NCBI GenBank assembly: GCA_002245135.1
Contig: NGBS01000007.1
Coordinates: forward strand, 175,483-239,482
Source of the DNA: Proteromonas lacertae
Taxonomy: Eukaryota > Sar > Bigyra > Opalinata > Proteromonadidae
Length of the DNA stretch: 64,000 nt
Direction: 5' to 3'
A program made the translations under genes and the position numbers. Under the pieces are notes generated by a model. That model did not search any database. It saw nothing but the letters and a program-made list of their open reading frames with translations, and was not told the DNA's origin. This document shows positions 13,201 to 26,164 of the stretch, one piece after another. Numbering within the stretch: position 1 is the stretch's first letter; the number at the start of each line of letters is the position of its first letter.

Positions 13201-15861
13201 ATTATCATCATCATTATTACTACGAGGTGTATTAATAGGCGAAACTGGAATATTGGATATATTTTTAGCAACAACTGCTGGTGTTTGAATTGATTCATTA
13301 ATGTTATAATTATTATTATTTAATGGAGTTGACATTTCCTTTTCTTCTTCTTCTTCTTCTTTTACTGATTTTATTCTATCTTCTTGATTGGATTCTTCTT
13401 CTTCTTCTTCTTTTCTTTCATTATCTCTATTACTTAATGGTGTTTTTCTACCTGATTTATTCACTGTTATTGGAGTTTTTTCAATATGATTAAGTGATGA
13501 TAATCTCTTGATTGGTGTAGTTTCTATATTATTTTCTTTAGATTCATTAATAAAATTATATTCAGATTCCCTCTTGTCATTATTCATATCATTATTATTC
13601 TCATTCTCTTTTTTCTTTTCTTCTTCTTCTTTTTCTTCTACTACTTTCTCTTCTTCTTCTTCTTCATCATCATCATCATCGCTATTATATTCATATATCG
13701 ATTGTACAATTTGTGGATTTGGTGCTCCTGGTAATTCAATAATATAATCATCAACATAATTACCATTTTCATCAAATATATATATTTTCTTATGATATTC
13801 ATCTAATTCATATTCTATTGCTTTTGAACCATCATCTTTATACTTTTCTATTTTATTATTACATATGAATTCATCTCGTTTTACACCTTCTTTATCATAT
13901 CTTATTATCTTTATTGTACCATCTGTTAATTTGATTTCTTCTATTTTAACACCATCATTTCCTACTCTGATAATCTTTTCAGTTCCATCTTTTAACTTCT
14001 CAATAATATATTCATCTATTTTATTTCCATCTTTATCTAATCGTGTGATTTTCTTTTTATATTTACTCAAATACTCAGCTATTAATTGATCTAAGATATT
14101 ACCATCACTATCTTTTGTAATTATCTGCTCTTTATGTCCATTTTCTAAAGTGGTTATTTCAATAATTTGTCCGTTTTTCTCTATTACTTTTGTATTACAA
14201 ACAGTTTTATCTTCAGGTAATTCAACGAATTTCTTTCTAATAACAGACGATCTTCTATGTACAAATGATTTACTATTTCTACTTGAATTAATCAGTTGAG
14301 ATTTTCTATCTTTACCATGTAATTTACTCTTCTTTCTTTTCTTATCTTTTTTATTTCCATTTTCATCATTATCACTATCACTATTACTGCTACTTCCTTC
14401 ACTACCTGAACCATCAACTATTAGATTACCATTTTCATCTCTTTTCTGTTTATGATGGTGGTGGTTCTTACCATTGTGTTTCTTATTCTTTCCTTTACTT
14501 TTCCTTTTTAATCTTCCCAATCCTATTTAAATACAATAATAATAATCAATATATATATTATACTTTCTAAGTAATTGATTTCATGAGCTGGTGTTCCTTG
14601 ATCTATTTGATCTAAATCATCCATTTCATTAGGTGTTAATGCATTATCAATACCTCCCAATTCAACATCTTTATCATCTGCAAACTTATCATACTCTTTA
14701 TCAATATATAATGTCAATTGTTCTGGATTGTTGTGTAAATCACTATAATAATATTATTAAATAATTACATATATATATATATATACTCTATTACAGCATT
14801 AACTTGTTGTAACATCTCTTTACCATTCATTCCTTTAATTCTCTTAAATTTATCTAAAGATATATTTCTCTTCATTCCACCAACTGGGGTTTGGCTTTTT
14901 GAACCATCATTCACTGTACCAGGTCTCTATTTAAATAATAATAATAATAATAATAATATATATATATATATATAATAATACACTAGGTGTATTTGCTTGA
15001 GGTATATCTACTGTATTATTTGAACCATCATCTACAATACTTGTGTCTAAATATTCATTCTTTATTTGTTCAAGAAGTTCTTCACCACCATCTTGTATTT
15101 CACCTAAAGTTAAACCGTCTGTTGTTTCTTCAACTATTTCTCGGATTAATCCCAATTTTTCTAATAAAGAGATAGGTAATCTACGAATAATTTCATCTGT
15201 TAAATTCTATATTGAATAAGAAACAAATTCTTTATACACATTTTTTCCATGGTGTAATATAACAGATTGTTCCATCAGAATATTTAATAATCTTTACAGT
15301 TATTCTGTTATATAATTTAATTGCAAATTCATAATATTCTAATATATCAATACTAGTTGTCCAATAATCTATTAATTCAAATATTGCATCGTAAAACCTT
15401 TCCCTTGTCAAATTATCAAATCCTTTACAATCAGAAAACCAATCTTCTTCTATTTGTTCTGTGATACTAGTTAAATCCCAGACTTTGTCTGTTCGTAATA
15501 ACTTACAAACCTTTCTCATCTAATTTAGTATTATTACAAATTAGTAAAATATACAAAATCCATATATTGCTCTTTACTCATGCAACCATCTTCTGATGAT
15601 TGCATAGCTATTTTCCAGAATTTCAACACGTAATTCATCATTGCTGTGTCTTCTTTTATAAACTCCCTTTCATCAATGGCATCTTGGTTATTAAATTTTG
15701 GATTACCCTAAAATATATTTCAAAAAGTATACTTGTTGGTAATAAGGTACATCTGACTCTTGTGTTTCAAAATCGAATAACATATTACTAGGAACATCTC
15801 TTCGAGGAGATGGATCCATGAATATTTCTACTTCATCTACAACATCATCATCAGTTGACAT
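10216..15861 (-). CDS. Large protein with more than 20 D-x-[DN]-G beta-repeats and an N-terminal EF-hand-like region
   Basis: Seven exons: 15861-15733, 15707-15555, 15519-15238, 15206-14982, 14926-14787, 14742-14564, 14522-10216. They sum to 5415 nt (1804 aa) with the frame open throughout. The N-terminal 300 residues are acidic and helical; SEDGCMSKEQYMDFMRKVC looks like half an EF-hand. The last exon begins with a Lys/Arg-rich stretch, then carries repeats such as RLDKDGNKIDEY, RYDKDGKILDEF, IFDKNGNMVDDY and KYDDNGKIIDEY across most of its length, interrupted by an acidic low-complexity segment (about 13300-13690). The C-terminal 300 residues are basic with proline-rich patches. I do not recognise a named family. 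The alternating beta-turn pattern resembles TCP10/CPAP G-box or YD-type sheets, and the D-x-[DN]-G turns could bind calcium; both are inference. Confidence 0.85.
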
Positions 15862-15894
15862 ATTTAAATTAAATTTTAAAAAACAGAAACTGGT

Positions 15895-15904
15895 GTTTCA
15901 AAAA
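15895..15904 (-). promoter_or_regulatory. Candidate core promoter motif GTTTCAAAAA
   Basis: The plus strand reads GTTTCAAAAA (TTTTTGAAAC on the coding strand) 34 bases upstream of the start at 15861. The same word lies upstream of the minus-strand genes starting at 45146 (at 45200-45209) and 47120 (at 45 bases, 47165-47174), and a close variant (CTTTCAAAAA, 10095-10104) lies 27 bases upstream of 10068. AT-rich chance occurrence cannot be excluded. Confidence 0.3.
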
Positions 15905-16139
15905 TAATTTTCAATAACCAATTAAATTAAAAATCACAACAGACATATGAATAATTTTGTATAAACCACCTGATTTCTGACATTTTTATAGGATAAAATC
16001 AAATATTTACAGTCTGAGGCAAAAGGGATCAATGTAAGATCAAAACAAAAGTTACAAATTAACTGTAATCCTAATAATCAGACCAATTCATCCGCTAATT
16101 CACACGTATACATATTAGTTTATTTTATTTTACCAGAAT

Positions 16140-19100
16140 ATGAAGTTAGTTCCTCAATATAGCAGACAAGGAGGTGAATATGCTGATTATTTCAAGAATA
16201 CCACATCTAATAATAATGTATAGAATAATCATATTTCTAACTTTTTATAGAATCAAAATAGATCCAATTTTCCACAGAAGAATAAATCTTCTTCACAACC
16301 AACAACTCCAACTTCTAAGATGAGCAGTGAAATAAATTATGAGCTAACTAGACCAGAAATGAACAAAAATAGATCTACTTCTACAGCAATTAATAATCGT
16401 CCTCAATCAGCTTCCTCTGTATTATCTCCAAATGGAAGATCAAATTCCAACTTAAAATTGCACAAATTATTCACAGCTGAAGATAGACCTATTTTTTCAA
16501 ATTCCAATGAAAATTCACCTTTAAAACCATTAGATAAACCTGAAATAAAACCTGTAATAGAACCTACAGTTAAACATATAGTTAAACCGCCAGATCAAGT
16601 AAAAGAAGAATATAAACAACCACTTAAAGCTTCTCAGCCTTCTCCATCTAAGACTCCATCTAAAACTCCATCCAAAAAACCACTATTTATAATAACAGCA
16701 CCAAAAACAAATAGAACCAATAAATCTGCACCATCTGTAGGGGTATTATCACCAACTACAACTCATACAACGACAACATTAATACCAAAATCAACAAAAT
16801 TCAAGACAATGTCAGCTGAAAATGCTTTGAAAATCAATGAAGAATTGGTAAAGAATTATGAGAATAAAATGAGTAAGGATAGACCAAAAATGAATTCTAC
16901 AGTAAGATCTTCATCAGCTCCAATTACAAAACAATCATCACCATTAAAGAAGAAGAAAATAACAACAACAACAACAACAAATAATAATATCAGTAAAGTA
17001 AATGAAACTAAATCAGTTACATCATCCGTATCAACGACAATTTCCATCTATTCAGCTAAAGGAAACAGTAATAAGAAAGATGCATTTAATAGATTATATA
17101 CAGTAAAGAATATGGAAACAATCAATGAATTAAAGAAGAAATATGAAGATGAATTGATGAGACCTGAAAAGAAGTTAACAAGAGTATATAATATATTATT
17201 AATTATTTTATTATTTTATTAGTCTCAATCTGCCAATGTAAGATCTAGATTGTATGATATTAAACATGTATATATATAGATATATAATATTATTATTATT
17301 ATTTTAATAGTATCAAGAACCAGAATTATCAAGTGAATATACATTCAAACCAAAGATATCAGAGAGTTCAAAAGCTTATAAATTACCACAAAAGAAGTTT
17401 ATTGAGAAAATATCACAATCAAAGAAAGTCAATGAAGAATTAATACTGAAACAGAAAGAAAAAGAAGCAAAGAAACTATCTACATCAATCAAAATGAGCC
17501 AAAGATCTGTGGAAATGATAAAAATGGTATTTATTCTTATGTTTTATATTTTATAGAGACTATTTCGTGAGAAATTAAAGGAGAAATTAGTTAAAAGAAT
17601 ATTACCTTATATGTTAATAAGATTAAGAAAACATGTAAATGCAGTAATCAAGATTCAATATTATATTCGAAGATATTTTAAAGTAGTAAAACCAGAGAGA
17701 ATAAGAAGGAAAAACGAAGAAATCAAGGAAAGAAAATTAGCTGAAAAAGAGGCTGAAGCAAGACAATTATACTTTAATAATATATATTCAACAAAGATAC
17801 AACAATGGTATAGGAAATATATAGTAATGCGAAGAGAAAAGAAATACAATTCAATGATGAAAATTAGAAAATTATACTTTAGATATAAATTAAGAAAAGT
17901 TCTAAAAATGTATTTACATATTACAAAATTACAACGATTAATAAGAGAAACAATATTACCAACAATCCATAAAAGGAAAGAACCAAAAATCAATTATTTG
18001 AAAGATAGATTATTAGATTTAGTATATGGTTATAGAGCAAGAAAAGCATTTGTTAGGATGTTGGTATTACAGAGATATTATGGTAGATTTATCAGGAAGA
18101 GTTATTATAAAAGATTTAAGAAATATGTTGTATATATATTGTTTATTATTTATGTATAATATATAGTCACAAATTGATATTATTCAAGCAGATGGCCAAA
18201 GAATAATAAAGAAAAAAGAAGCAATTTTAGCAGCAGATAATGCAAGAATTAAGAAAGAAATGGTAGTAAGAATAAGTTCAAAGAGTAGATCATTAAGTGC
18301 AAGATCAAGGAAAGAACGAGGAAATATGTCGACAATTGATGCATTATATACATCTAAACAACAGAGAAGTAATTCAGCTAATAAAAGAATAGTAAGTTAT
18401 GAAGAAATACCCACTTTCAAACCAAAAATTAACAATAGTTCCAATAATAGATCCGTTTCTGTTACTAAGAAATCATTTTTACAGAGATTGACTGAAGATC
18501 AGAATGTAAGAAAAGAAAAACAAAGAAATTTGACTTTAGAAATGGAAAGATTGAGGAAATCTAGAGAAACACATAAACCTGAGATTATTCATGATGAAAA
18601 GATGTTACAAAAGCGATCATATTCTGGTTTTATTGGATTATATGATATTAGTAAGAAATATAATCAAAATCATGAAGAAGCTGTAAAGAAAAAGAATGAT
18701 AAAGAGTTAGAAGAATGTACTTTTAGTCCAAAAATAGATAAGAAATCAATAGAAGCAGCTAGTGATAGAGGATATATGACTCCTTATGAAAGATTATTTA
18801 AATTACAAGTATATTTATATATTAATATAATATATAATAGTATCAAGAACCAAGAGTTACAGCATATGATCCAAATTTGAAGCATTTGACATTCAAGCCA
18901 GATTTGACTGTATATTGTTTAATATTTATTGTTATAAATATAGTTGACAAAAGAGGAGAATGCTAATGTTGATTGTAAAGTATATCAACCAGTGAATAAA
19001 TTAAATGTTGATTTCTACACTTATGGTTCAAATACACTTCGAAGAAAACCGTCCAATACAAACAGCAATAATAAAACAGTAAAGAGAAGTAAATCAACTC

Positions 19101-20391
19101 AGCCATCCAAGAGAAAACCATCCTACCAAAGCCAGTGAAAAGAAGTGTTTCACAACCTAAAAATATGGGAAGTAGTAATAGTGGTAGAAAGTTGTCTTAT
19201 AATAATAATAAAACATCAACAAGAAGTGCTTCAAGACCAAAAGTAAGACAAGATACAAGAATTAAGAGTAAAAATAGTATTGATGATTCAGTAAAAGCTA
19301 ATTTACAAGAACAAGTAGAAGAATTACAGCAACAACAAGAAGAAGAAATGGAAGAGGAAGAACAACCACAAGAGGTAGAAGAAGAAGAAGAAGAAGAAGA
19401 AGAATTACAACCTGAAATAGAAGAACCAATTGAAGAAACAGTTAATCAATCTCAAGAATTAGTAGAAGAAGAATCACAACAAGCTAATGAAGAACAACAA
19501 CCTATGGAAGAATATCCAATTGAACAACCAGTTGATGAAAAACCAGAATTACAATCAGTTCAACAACAAGTAGAAATACCACAAGAAGAACCTGTTGAAG
19601 AAGAACCAGTAGAACAACATTCAACACAAGAAGCTGGAGAAGAAAAACCACAACAATCTATTGAACAAACACAACAAGTAGAAACACCAGAAAAGCCGAT
19701 TTTACAACCTGTATTACAGCCAGTTGAGGAGAAACCTCAAGAACAACAACAACCAATTGAAGAAAAACCAGTAGAAGAACAACCCATAGATATTCCAAAG
19801 CCTAAGCCAAGAAGAACAGCTAAATTCAAATGGAGTCCAAGACCAGGAGATGAAAATAAAACACAAACTGATCCACTACCCTTACAAAACCAACAAATTG
19901 ATGTAAATAGTACAGTAATATATCATCCACCAACTGAAGAATCAAATTCTCCACTACCTCCTCATTCTCCTTCTAGAAACATAACTATTGATACAGAACA
20001 ATCTGATGAATCTCTAGATGATAGAACTAAACAAGCAATTGAAAGAATTAATCAAGATCTATCATTACAACCAGTAGAAGAGAATGATAGAAAAGAATCT
20101 ATTTCTAATTCAAGTTTAGAAAGATCAACATCTAGAGGTTCGAGGTTAGATGAAATATTAAAGAAATACAGAATAGATCAAGGAGTTCATACTCCTAATT
20201 CAACAAAGTCAAATAATGAACATTTCTTTCAAGATATTCCTCCACCAACAGAAACTCAACAACAAACACAAGAAGTAAATGAACAGACAAGAGTTGTTTC
20301 TAATTCATCATTAAAACCTATTAGAAGTGATATTACTGATGAAGAAAACGGAGTTGTTGTAGATGAAGAAAAACCTGATGAAAGTAATTAA
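16140..20391 (+). CDS. IQ-motif, TFxPxI-repeat protein, probably ciliary/flagellar (one frame break)
   Basis: Exons: 16140-16217, 16251-17183, 17223-17267, 17311-17526, 17557-18129, 18167-18808, 18841-18909, 18944-20391. Phase is consistent up to the last exon. The N-terminus is Ser/Pro/Lys-rich and disordered. The middle has several IQ-like helices (AVIKIQYYIRRYFK, TKIQQWYRKYI, ARKAFVRMLVLQRYYGRFIR), which typically bind calmodulin or centrin. It also has YTFKPKI, CTFSPKI and LTFKPDL, short TFxPxI motifs common in axonemal and basal-body proteins. After a basic Ser-rich stretch the frame breaks at about 19120 (stop TGA at 19136). The protein resumes one base back as LPKPVKRSVSQPK, then a Glu/Gln/Pro-rich tail to 20391. 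A missing C in CCATCC(C)TACC would restore the frame. Function by motif only. Confidence 0.75.
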
Positions 20392-20463
20392 AATTCTTTT
20401 AGTTTTTAGATTTTATATTTATTTTGTTCTTTCAATATCTTCAATTTCGAAAAACAACAGCTC

Positions 20464-22539
20464 TTAATTCTTTCTATCAGCTAAATATATTGGTGTTATA
20501 ATATTTCTATGTAGAAATGTAAAATCATTTTCATTTTCTTTTCTGTAACCAATTTCTTTTTTATCTAAATCAAATAGAATAATTACATTATCATTATTCT
20601 CTTCACAAATATTATATTGTTTATTATAATTATCTCTACCACGGTAATATCTTTCATCTTTATTTTCTCTTGTTGTACATGAGAATATTGACATATATTT
20701 ACCACAATTGCATTTGATTTCATAAATTCCTTCTTTAAAACATTTATTAAACACAAAATAACCATCTGAAATAGATCCATTGTTCATAAATTCTACTTTA
20801 TGATAATTTGAATTATAATATATATTACTATTTGATTTATATCCTTCACCAATATCAATCACTTCTATTGATATTTCTCTCGATATTGATCCTCTTTCAT
20901 TTTTACATTTTACAGTAAAATTACCATTTACAGTTCCATTAACTGTCAAATCTCCTGTATATTTATCACATACTATATTTGAATAACTGGATATAGAAAA
21001 TTCACATTTCTCTCCTATAAATTCACTCTTTATAATTAATGGTAAATGAAATACAGATGTATAATATTTATCTTTTGCATATCTAAAATATGAATAAACC
21101 ATATCATTCGTTGAGATATTCTGTTGATTTTGATTTCTTGATTTGTAATAGGCGAATAATCCATAACATAATGAATTATATTTTGGAAGAAACTGATAAA
21201 AATTGATAAATATATTATCATCTTCACATTCATATTTTACCAATGGAATATAATCAACTATGAAATAAACTGTAAAGAAATTCTATTATACAATTATTAC
21301 AGAATAAAAGTAAAATCTTAATTATTAAGTCTTTCTTAATCTGCAGTTTATTTATTTCATTTTGTTTTTCTTCATTTTCATTTACATTTTCATCATCATC
21401 ATCTTTTCCTTCTTTTTCTTCATCATCTTCTTCTATAGAACTATTATTCTTTTTATCTTCTTGTAGTGTTTTGAACCTTTCCTGAATAAATTTATATTCT
21501 GATGACAAATAATTCAGAATCTGATGATAAATGAATTTCACTATTTATAAGAAATTATTTATATATTTATACATTCAACAGAATATTCCAATTTAAAATC
21601 ATTGATTAAATCCACTGTATTACTTAGTGTTGATACTGTTTTGCTATTAAATAACTGAGGAAGTAAAGATTGTAAATTTAATAAACTCAATTGATAGAGA
21701 TAATCTCTTTCTTCTCCTATTAATCTGTTATTTGTTTCGTTTTTTAAACAATACAAGTAAAACCATTTATTGAATATTTCATTATTGGTTGGTTCAGAAT
21801 CTATATATAACCTATTTATACTTTCATTTTCTTTTAATTCTTCTATTCCATTCTCTTTTAATATTTCTTTTAACTCTTTCTCTTCTAATTCATCTTTCTT
21901 TATATCTTTATACAGCTTTATAATATCATTCTTGTTTTCCCTATCATTTTCTATCTTCTGCAATTGATGGAACAAGTAATTTTCACTTTTTATTACAAAA
22001 TTATTCATAGATAATATGACTGTCAGTAATTCTATATTATTATCATTCAAATTTTCATCTTTAATTAACTCATATCCATATATACTTAAATAATCACTTA
22101 ATTCCAATTTTATTTCTTTTAATGGTTCATAATTATTTATTGGAATTTCATTAAAGATTCTTTGGATTAGTTTTATACTGCAATTCTTCATTATGTACTT
22201 TTTACACTCTTCTAATAGTTTCAACTCATTATAACATATACAAACCATTAATATATCAACACAATTATTCTCATCCATATTCAAATTACCATAACCATAG
22301 TAATTAAGCAAGTTAGTAAAACCAACTACACTAACTTTATCTAAACTTATTTTATTTTCTCTTTTTTCATCTTCTATCATATTCTTCAACACTACATTCT
22401 TTTCCTTCAGAAACAAAGATACACTGCTAATCTCTTCTCCTTCAACCACAAATACCACATCATTATATCCCTTATTACTATAGTAATTAATAATTCCTTC
22501 TTTAGGAATGGGAATGTTGATGGAACAGCTATTTGACAT
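20464..22539 (-). CDS. BTB-domain protein with C-terminal cadherin/He_PIG-like segment
   Basis: Three exons: 22539-21573, 21540-21292, 21257-20464. They total 2010 nt (669 aa) in frame, with introns of 32 and 34 nt. The N-terminus has a BTB/POZ fold: NDVVFVVEGEEISSVSLFL followed by VSVVGFTNLLNYYGYGNL, where the target of a Cul3-type adaptor is usually presented. A BACK-like helical region (CKKYIMKNCS onward) and an acidic linker follow. The C-terminus contains CDKYTGDLTVNGTVNGNFTV, which reads like the 'T-G-x-L-x-G-x' strand of the Ig-like domains in the surface genes. It has no signal peptide. It ends tail-to-tail with the IQ-protein gene, 72 bases apart. A second BTB protein of similar build is at 45231-47120 but has a SPRY end. 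Substrate unknown. Confidence 0.8.
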
Positions 22540-22556
22540 TAAGTGTGAAAAATACA

Positions 22557-22580
22557 GATGAAAAATGTATTAAAAGTGTA
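22557..22580. repeat. 24-bp intergenic element, copy 2
   Basis: The 24 bases are the same as 8919-8942 (core GATGAAAAATGTATTAAAAG). Each copy is preceded within about 20 bases by CATTAAG. This copy is just upstream of the BTB gene start; the other is between two convergent 3' ends. Confidence 0.7.
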
Positions 22581-22731
22581 TTTATGTGTATTTTATTTCT
22601 AATCATCAAAATCATCATAATTTATACATTTGTAATACATATTAGTTTTTTATATAAAATACTTATAGAAAATTTAATTTTTATAAGAAACTATATTTAT
22701 TTACGATAAGTTATATATTATCAAATTACAG

Positions 22732-24700
22732 TTAATCATCAGCAATATCAGGCAAAACATGTCTGCAAGTAGGACATTCCATCTTCACATCCATCCACTG
22801 TTCCAAACATTCATTATGAAATACGTGATTACAGGGTGTTACCATATAACAACCTCTTGTTCCATTAATTGTAGACATACATATAACACAATCAGGCAAA
22901 ACATGATCACCAGATTCTAAATCATTTTGATAAAGTGTCTATATATATATAATACAAAATAATTATTTATATACATCCGGTATATCTCGATGATAATCAT
23001 AAATAGGAGGTAATAGTGATTTAGGTATGAAAAACCTTGGGCTTTTATACTCCTGTAATCTTATCACAATTAACTGGAATAATATCCATAAAACTAATAA
23101 AATGGATGGAATAATATAATATTGATTTGAAAAAACAACTTTTCTTATATAACCAGGAGATAAGAATAAATATAATGGAATAACTAATCGAGTAAAAGTC
23201 ATTCCATATAAATATAAATCTTTCATTGTTTTTCTTCTATAATTATAATATGCAGAATGATATATTTGGAATATCCAACCAGAATAGAGGATGATAAAAT
23301 ATGACAAAGAAACAATGAAATATTGATATAAGAAAATTCCACAACACAAGAATATATAAAACTCTATATAAAACTTGGTTGCTTCTGTTCTAAAATCTTC
23401 CATAGAAATATCAGGAGGATTATGAGATTTCCATATTAGTAACATATATCTTAATTCAAAAAATGTAAATAAAATAAACTTCAATAAAGCCACAATTAAG
23501 AATGTTTGTGCAACTTGCGATGACTGTAATCCAATTATAAAATGAAAAATAGAGAGAAATGAATCTAAAGCAGCTTGAATTGCCATATAATACTGTGAAA
23601 TCTTTGCCATTTTAGAGATTGTATCTGTTGATGACATTTGATTGTTTGTTATAAATAGTTCAAAACATGTGACAAATATCATAAATATTCCATAGTAATT
23701 CGCTGATGTATAAACTCTATTGAAATCTATTGGACTTCCTTTAACCTATTTTTTAAATAAATAAAATATAATTCAATATAATATATTCTCATACTTGAAA
23801 TTGATATATATTAGATGCAAATGTATTATTATTATTAATATTCATATCATAATGAATAAATTCACCATTAATCTTTATTTCTTCATTTTCATTATGTTTT
23901 GTTGTTGTTTCATTTGAAAAGTGTAATATTAGTTTGGCTTGATATAATATATTTGTATTTGGAAATTCATTGAAATCTCTGTAAAGATCAATTAATGCAG
24001 TATTATTCAACAAAGCTATTAATATATTAATATATATTTATACTATCATAATATTTCAATAAAGGTCTGGAATATTTATAACTTGTATAGGCTATTAATT
24101 TACCTTCAGGTATTATATAAAATCCAATCATATTGAGATATATTACATGTTTGCTATTGTTTAAAGGATTGAAGTATAATGTAACTGAAGCTAATTTGAT
24201 GTAAGGGATAGAACTGTTTTTACAGTTAATCTAATAAAAATCAAATTATAAAAATAAATTCTATACTCTTGCAGCTAGTGAACCAGTTTGTTGAATATTC
24301 ACTGTAGCTTGCTTATTGATCATCATAGTTGGAATTAATCTATTAACAAATAATGTATTCAATATACTCCACTAAAGATTGAGTTTGATTTATATTCTCA
24401 ACAGTTTCATACTTTCCTGCAAATGCTCCACTAATAATATCTGGAAAATTATAATTCTGAGGATAATATGATTTGAAAGACCTAGTTAAATTCTGTAATT
24501 TTTGATTGTGCATATTAATAGGATCCTAACAATGACATAATAATTTATACTTCATAAATATAAAAATTCTGTGGAGTTTTCTTCGAACGTCTCAAAAGAA
24601 ATAGATTTGCACATACAACAACAATTATTAAAAATGATATCAACCTCTGTGTAGATGAGTTGTTATCTACATCTTGGTTATCTTCCTGCTGTTGATGCAT
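22732..24700 (-). CDS. TUL1: Transmembrane RING E3 ubiquitin ligase, Tul1/DscA/FLYING SAUCER type
   Basis: Seven exons: 24700-24551, 24525-24368, 24339-24267, 24230-24044, 24015-23795, 23745-22975, 22938-22732. They total 1767 nt (588 aa) in frame, with introns of 25-49 nt. The last exon encodes a C-terminal RING: DCVICM, then MVTPCNHVFHNECLEQWMD, then MECPTCRHVLPD. This ending is very close to yeast Tul1, fission-yeast Dsc1 and plant FLY1/2, where it ubiquitinates Golgi/endosomal membrane proteins. An N-terminal membrane segment (RLISFLIIVVVCANLFLL), a lumenal beta-rich region and about six hydrophobic segments in the 22975-23745 exon precede the RING, matching family topology. The overall length is somewhat shorter than the usual 600-800 aa. 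Confidence 0.92.
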
Positions 24701-24811
24701 AATCAGAATCACCAATTATAAAAAGCGAAACAATTAGGTTTTGGTAAAGATATTTTCATAAACCTAATTCGGAAATACACTTTCATTTTGGTATTTCATT
24801 TTAACAAGGTA

Positions 24812-25919
24812 ATGCCTCATGTAAGACAAATAAATTACCTATTTTCAGCAGGTGCAGTATGTACAGCTGGATATTTACTACATAAATACGCAAAAATAGA
24901 GTATTTCTAAACAATATTACTGTTAGAACATTTGCATCAAGTAAAATCCAATCATTTGTATAGATTAATCATTTTAACTTTATTAGTCAAAAAGTGCTGA
25001 AGTTCATTATAATACATTGAAAAGTTACGGCTTTCCATCCAATGAAAACATTAGAGCATATTCATCGTATAATATAAAACAGTATCAAACAACAGGTTTG
25101 TCACATCACTAAATTTTGCAACTAGAAATCCATATTGGGTTGGAGAAGTGTTAGAGAAAAGAACAAAAACTGATGATAGAGATAGAAATCAATGTCAATT
25201 TAAAGAAGATATTTCAATAGATCCACTATTCAGAGTTTATCCAAAGATTTACTCTAATTCTGGTTATGATAGAGGGCATATGGCTCCAGCAGCTGATAGC
25301 ATAACACAATCATCAATGTGTGAATCATTTACAATGGGTAATATTTGTCCACAAGTATAATATCATATAATAGTGTTAATTATTATAGAATCCTGATTTG
25401 AATAGAAATTATTGGAGTAGACTTGAATCAATGATTAGAAAGATGTCACATGTCTTTGATAGAATGTATATATATATAAATAATATTATTAAATAATATT
25501 ATATATTGATTTTTAGGGTAGTATTTACAGGTCCACTTTATTTACCCAATAAATTTGAAAATAATAAAAAATATGTATGTTATGAAGTGTTAAATACAAA
25601 TCCTCCTGTTGCAGTTCCAACCCATTTCTTTAAGATTATATTATGTGAATTGAAGAGTAGTGAGAATAATAAAGTTGAAAGAGTATTAGCATCATATATT
25701 ATACCAAATACTGCAATACCAGCTAAAACACCTCTTCGTATTTTAATTTGTCATTGTTTTTGAATAGATACATTTGCAGTTCCTCTTGCAAAGGTAGAAG
25801 AAGCTTCTGGATTTATTTTTTTCCCAAATTTAGTTAAAGCAAAAATAATTGATCCAAATGTTATGCCCATTGAAAGGCAACTTCCACCACCATATAGCCC
25901 ATCACCAAACAAAAAGTAA
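24812..25919 (+). CDS. Endonuclease G-like DNA/RNA non-specific nuclease (mitochondrial)
   Basis: Seven exons: 24812-24900, 24927-24957, 24987-25066, 25096-25354, 25389-25465, 25517-25737, 25768-25919. They total 909 nt (302 aa); the six introns are 26-51 nt. The catalytic signature DRGHMAPAAD is present, with the general-base His at residue 128. Downstream NICPQNPDLNRNYW supplies the metal-ligand Asn, and FTGPLYLP and the SGFIFFPNL ending are family landmarks. The N-terminus has a short hydrophobic segment (LFSAGAVCTAGYLLHKYAKI), consistent with import and anchoring in the mitochondrial inner membrane. Animal and yeast (Nuc1) homologues degrade mitochondrial or nuclear DNA. Confidence 0.95.
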
Positions 25920-26164
25920 TAAAAATGTTAATAACATTAATTGTTTGTGATTTATTCTGATTTCTTATTTTTCTGTTATTCAGTATATAAACAAATATAC
26001 TTTTATTAAAAACAAAGAATTGCATAATCTTTTTGAGAGAAGAGGTATAGTTAGCAAAATAAATAGATAGAAGAGTAAAAAAGCTGTAAAACTCTTGAAT
26101 ACATACTAACATTGTATAGTGTATTTGAAATTGTGTCTCAAAAATTTAAAAATCTAAAACAGCA

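Noticed and set aside
14523-15861. Independent small genes upstream of the D-x-[DN]-G repeat exon
   Set aside because: Seven exons with clean GT-AG introns join them into one 1804-aa frame with the repeat exon.
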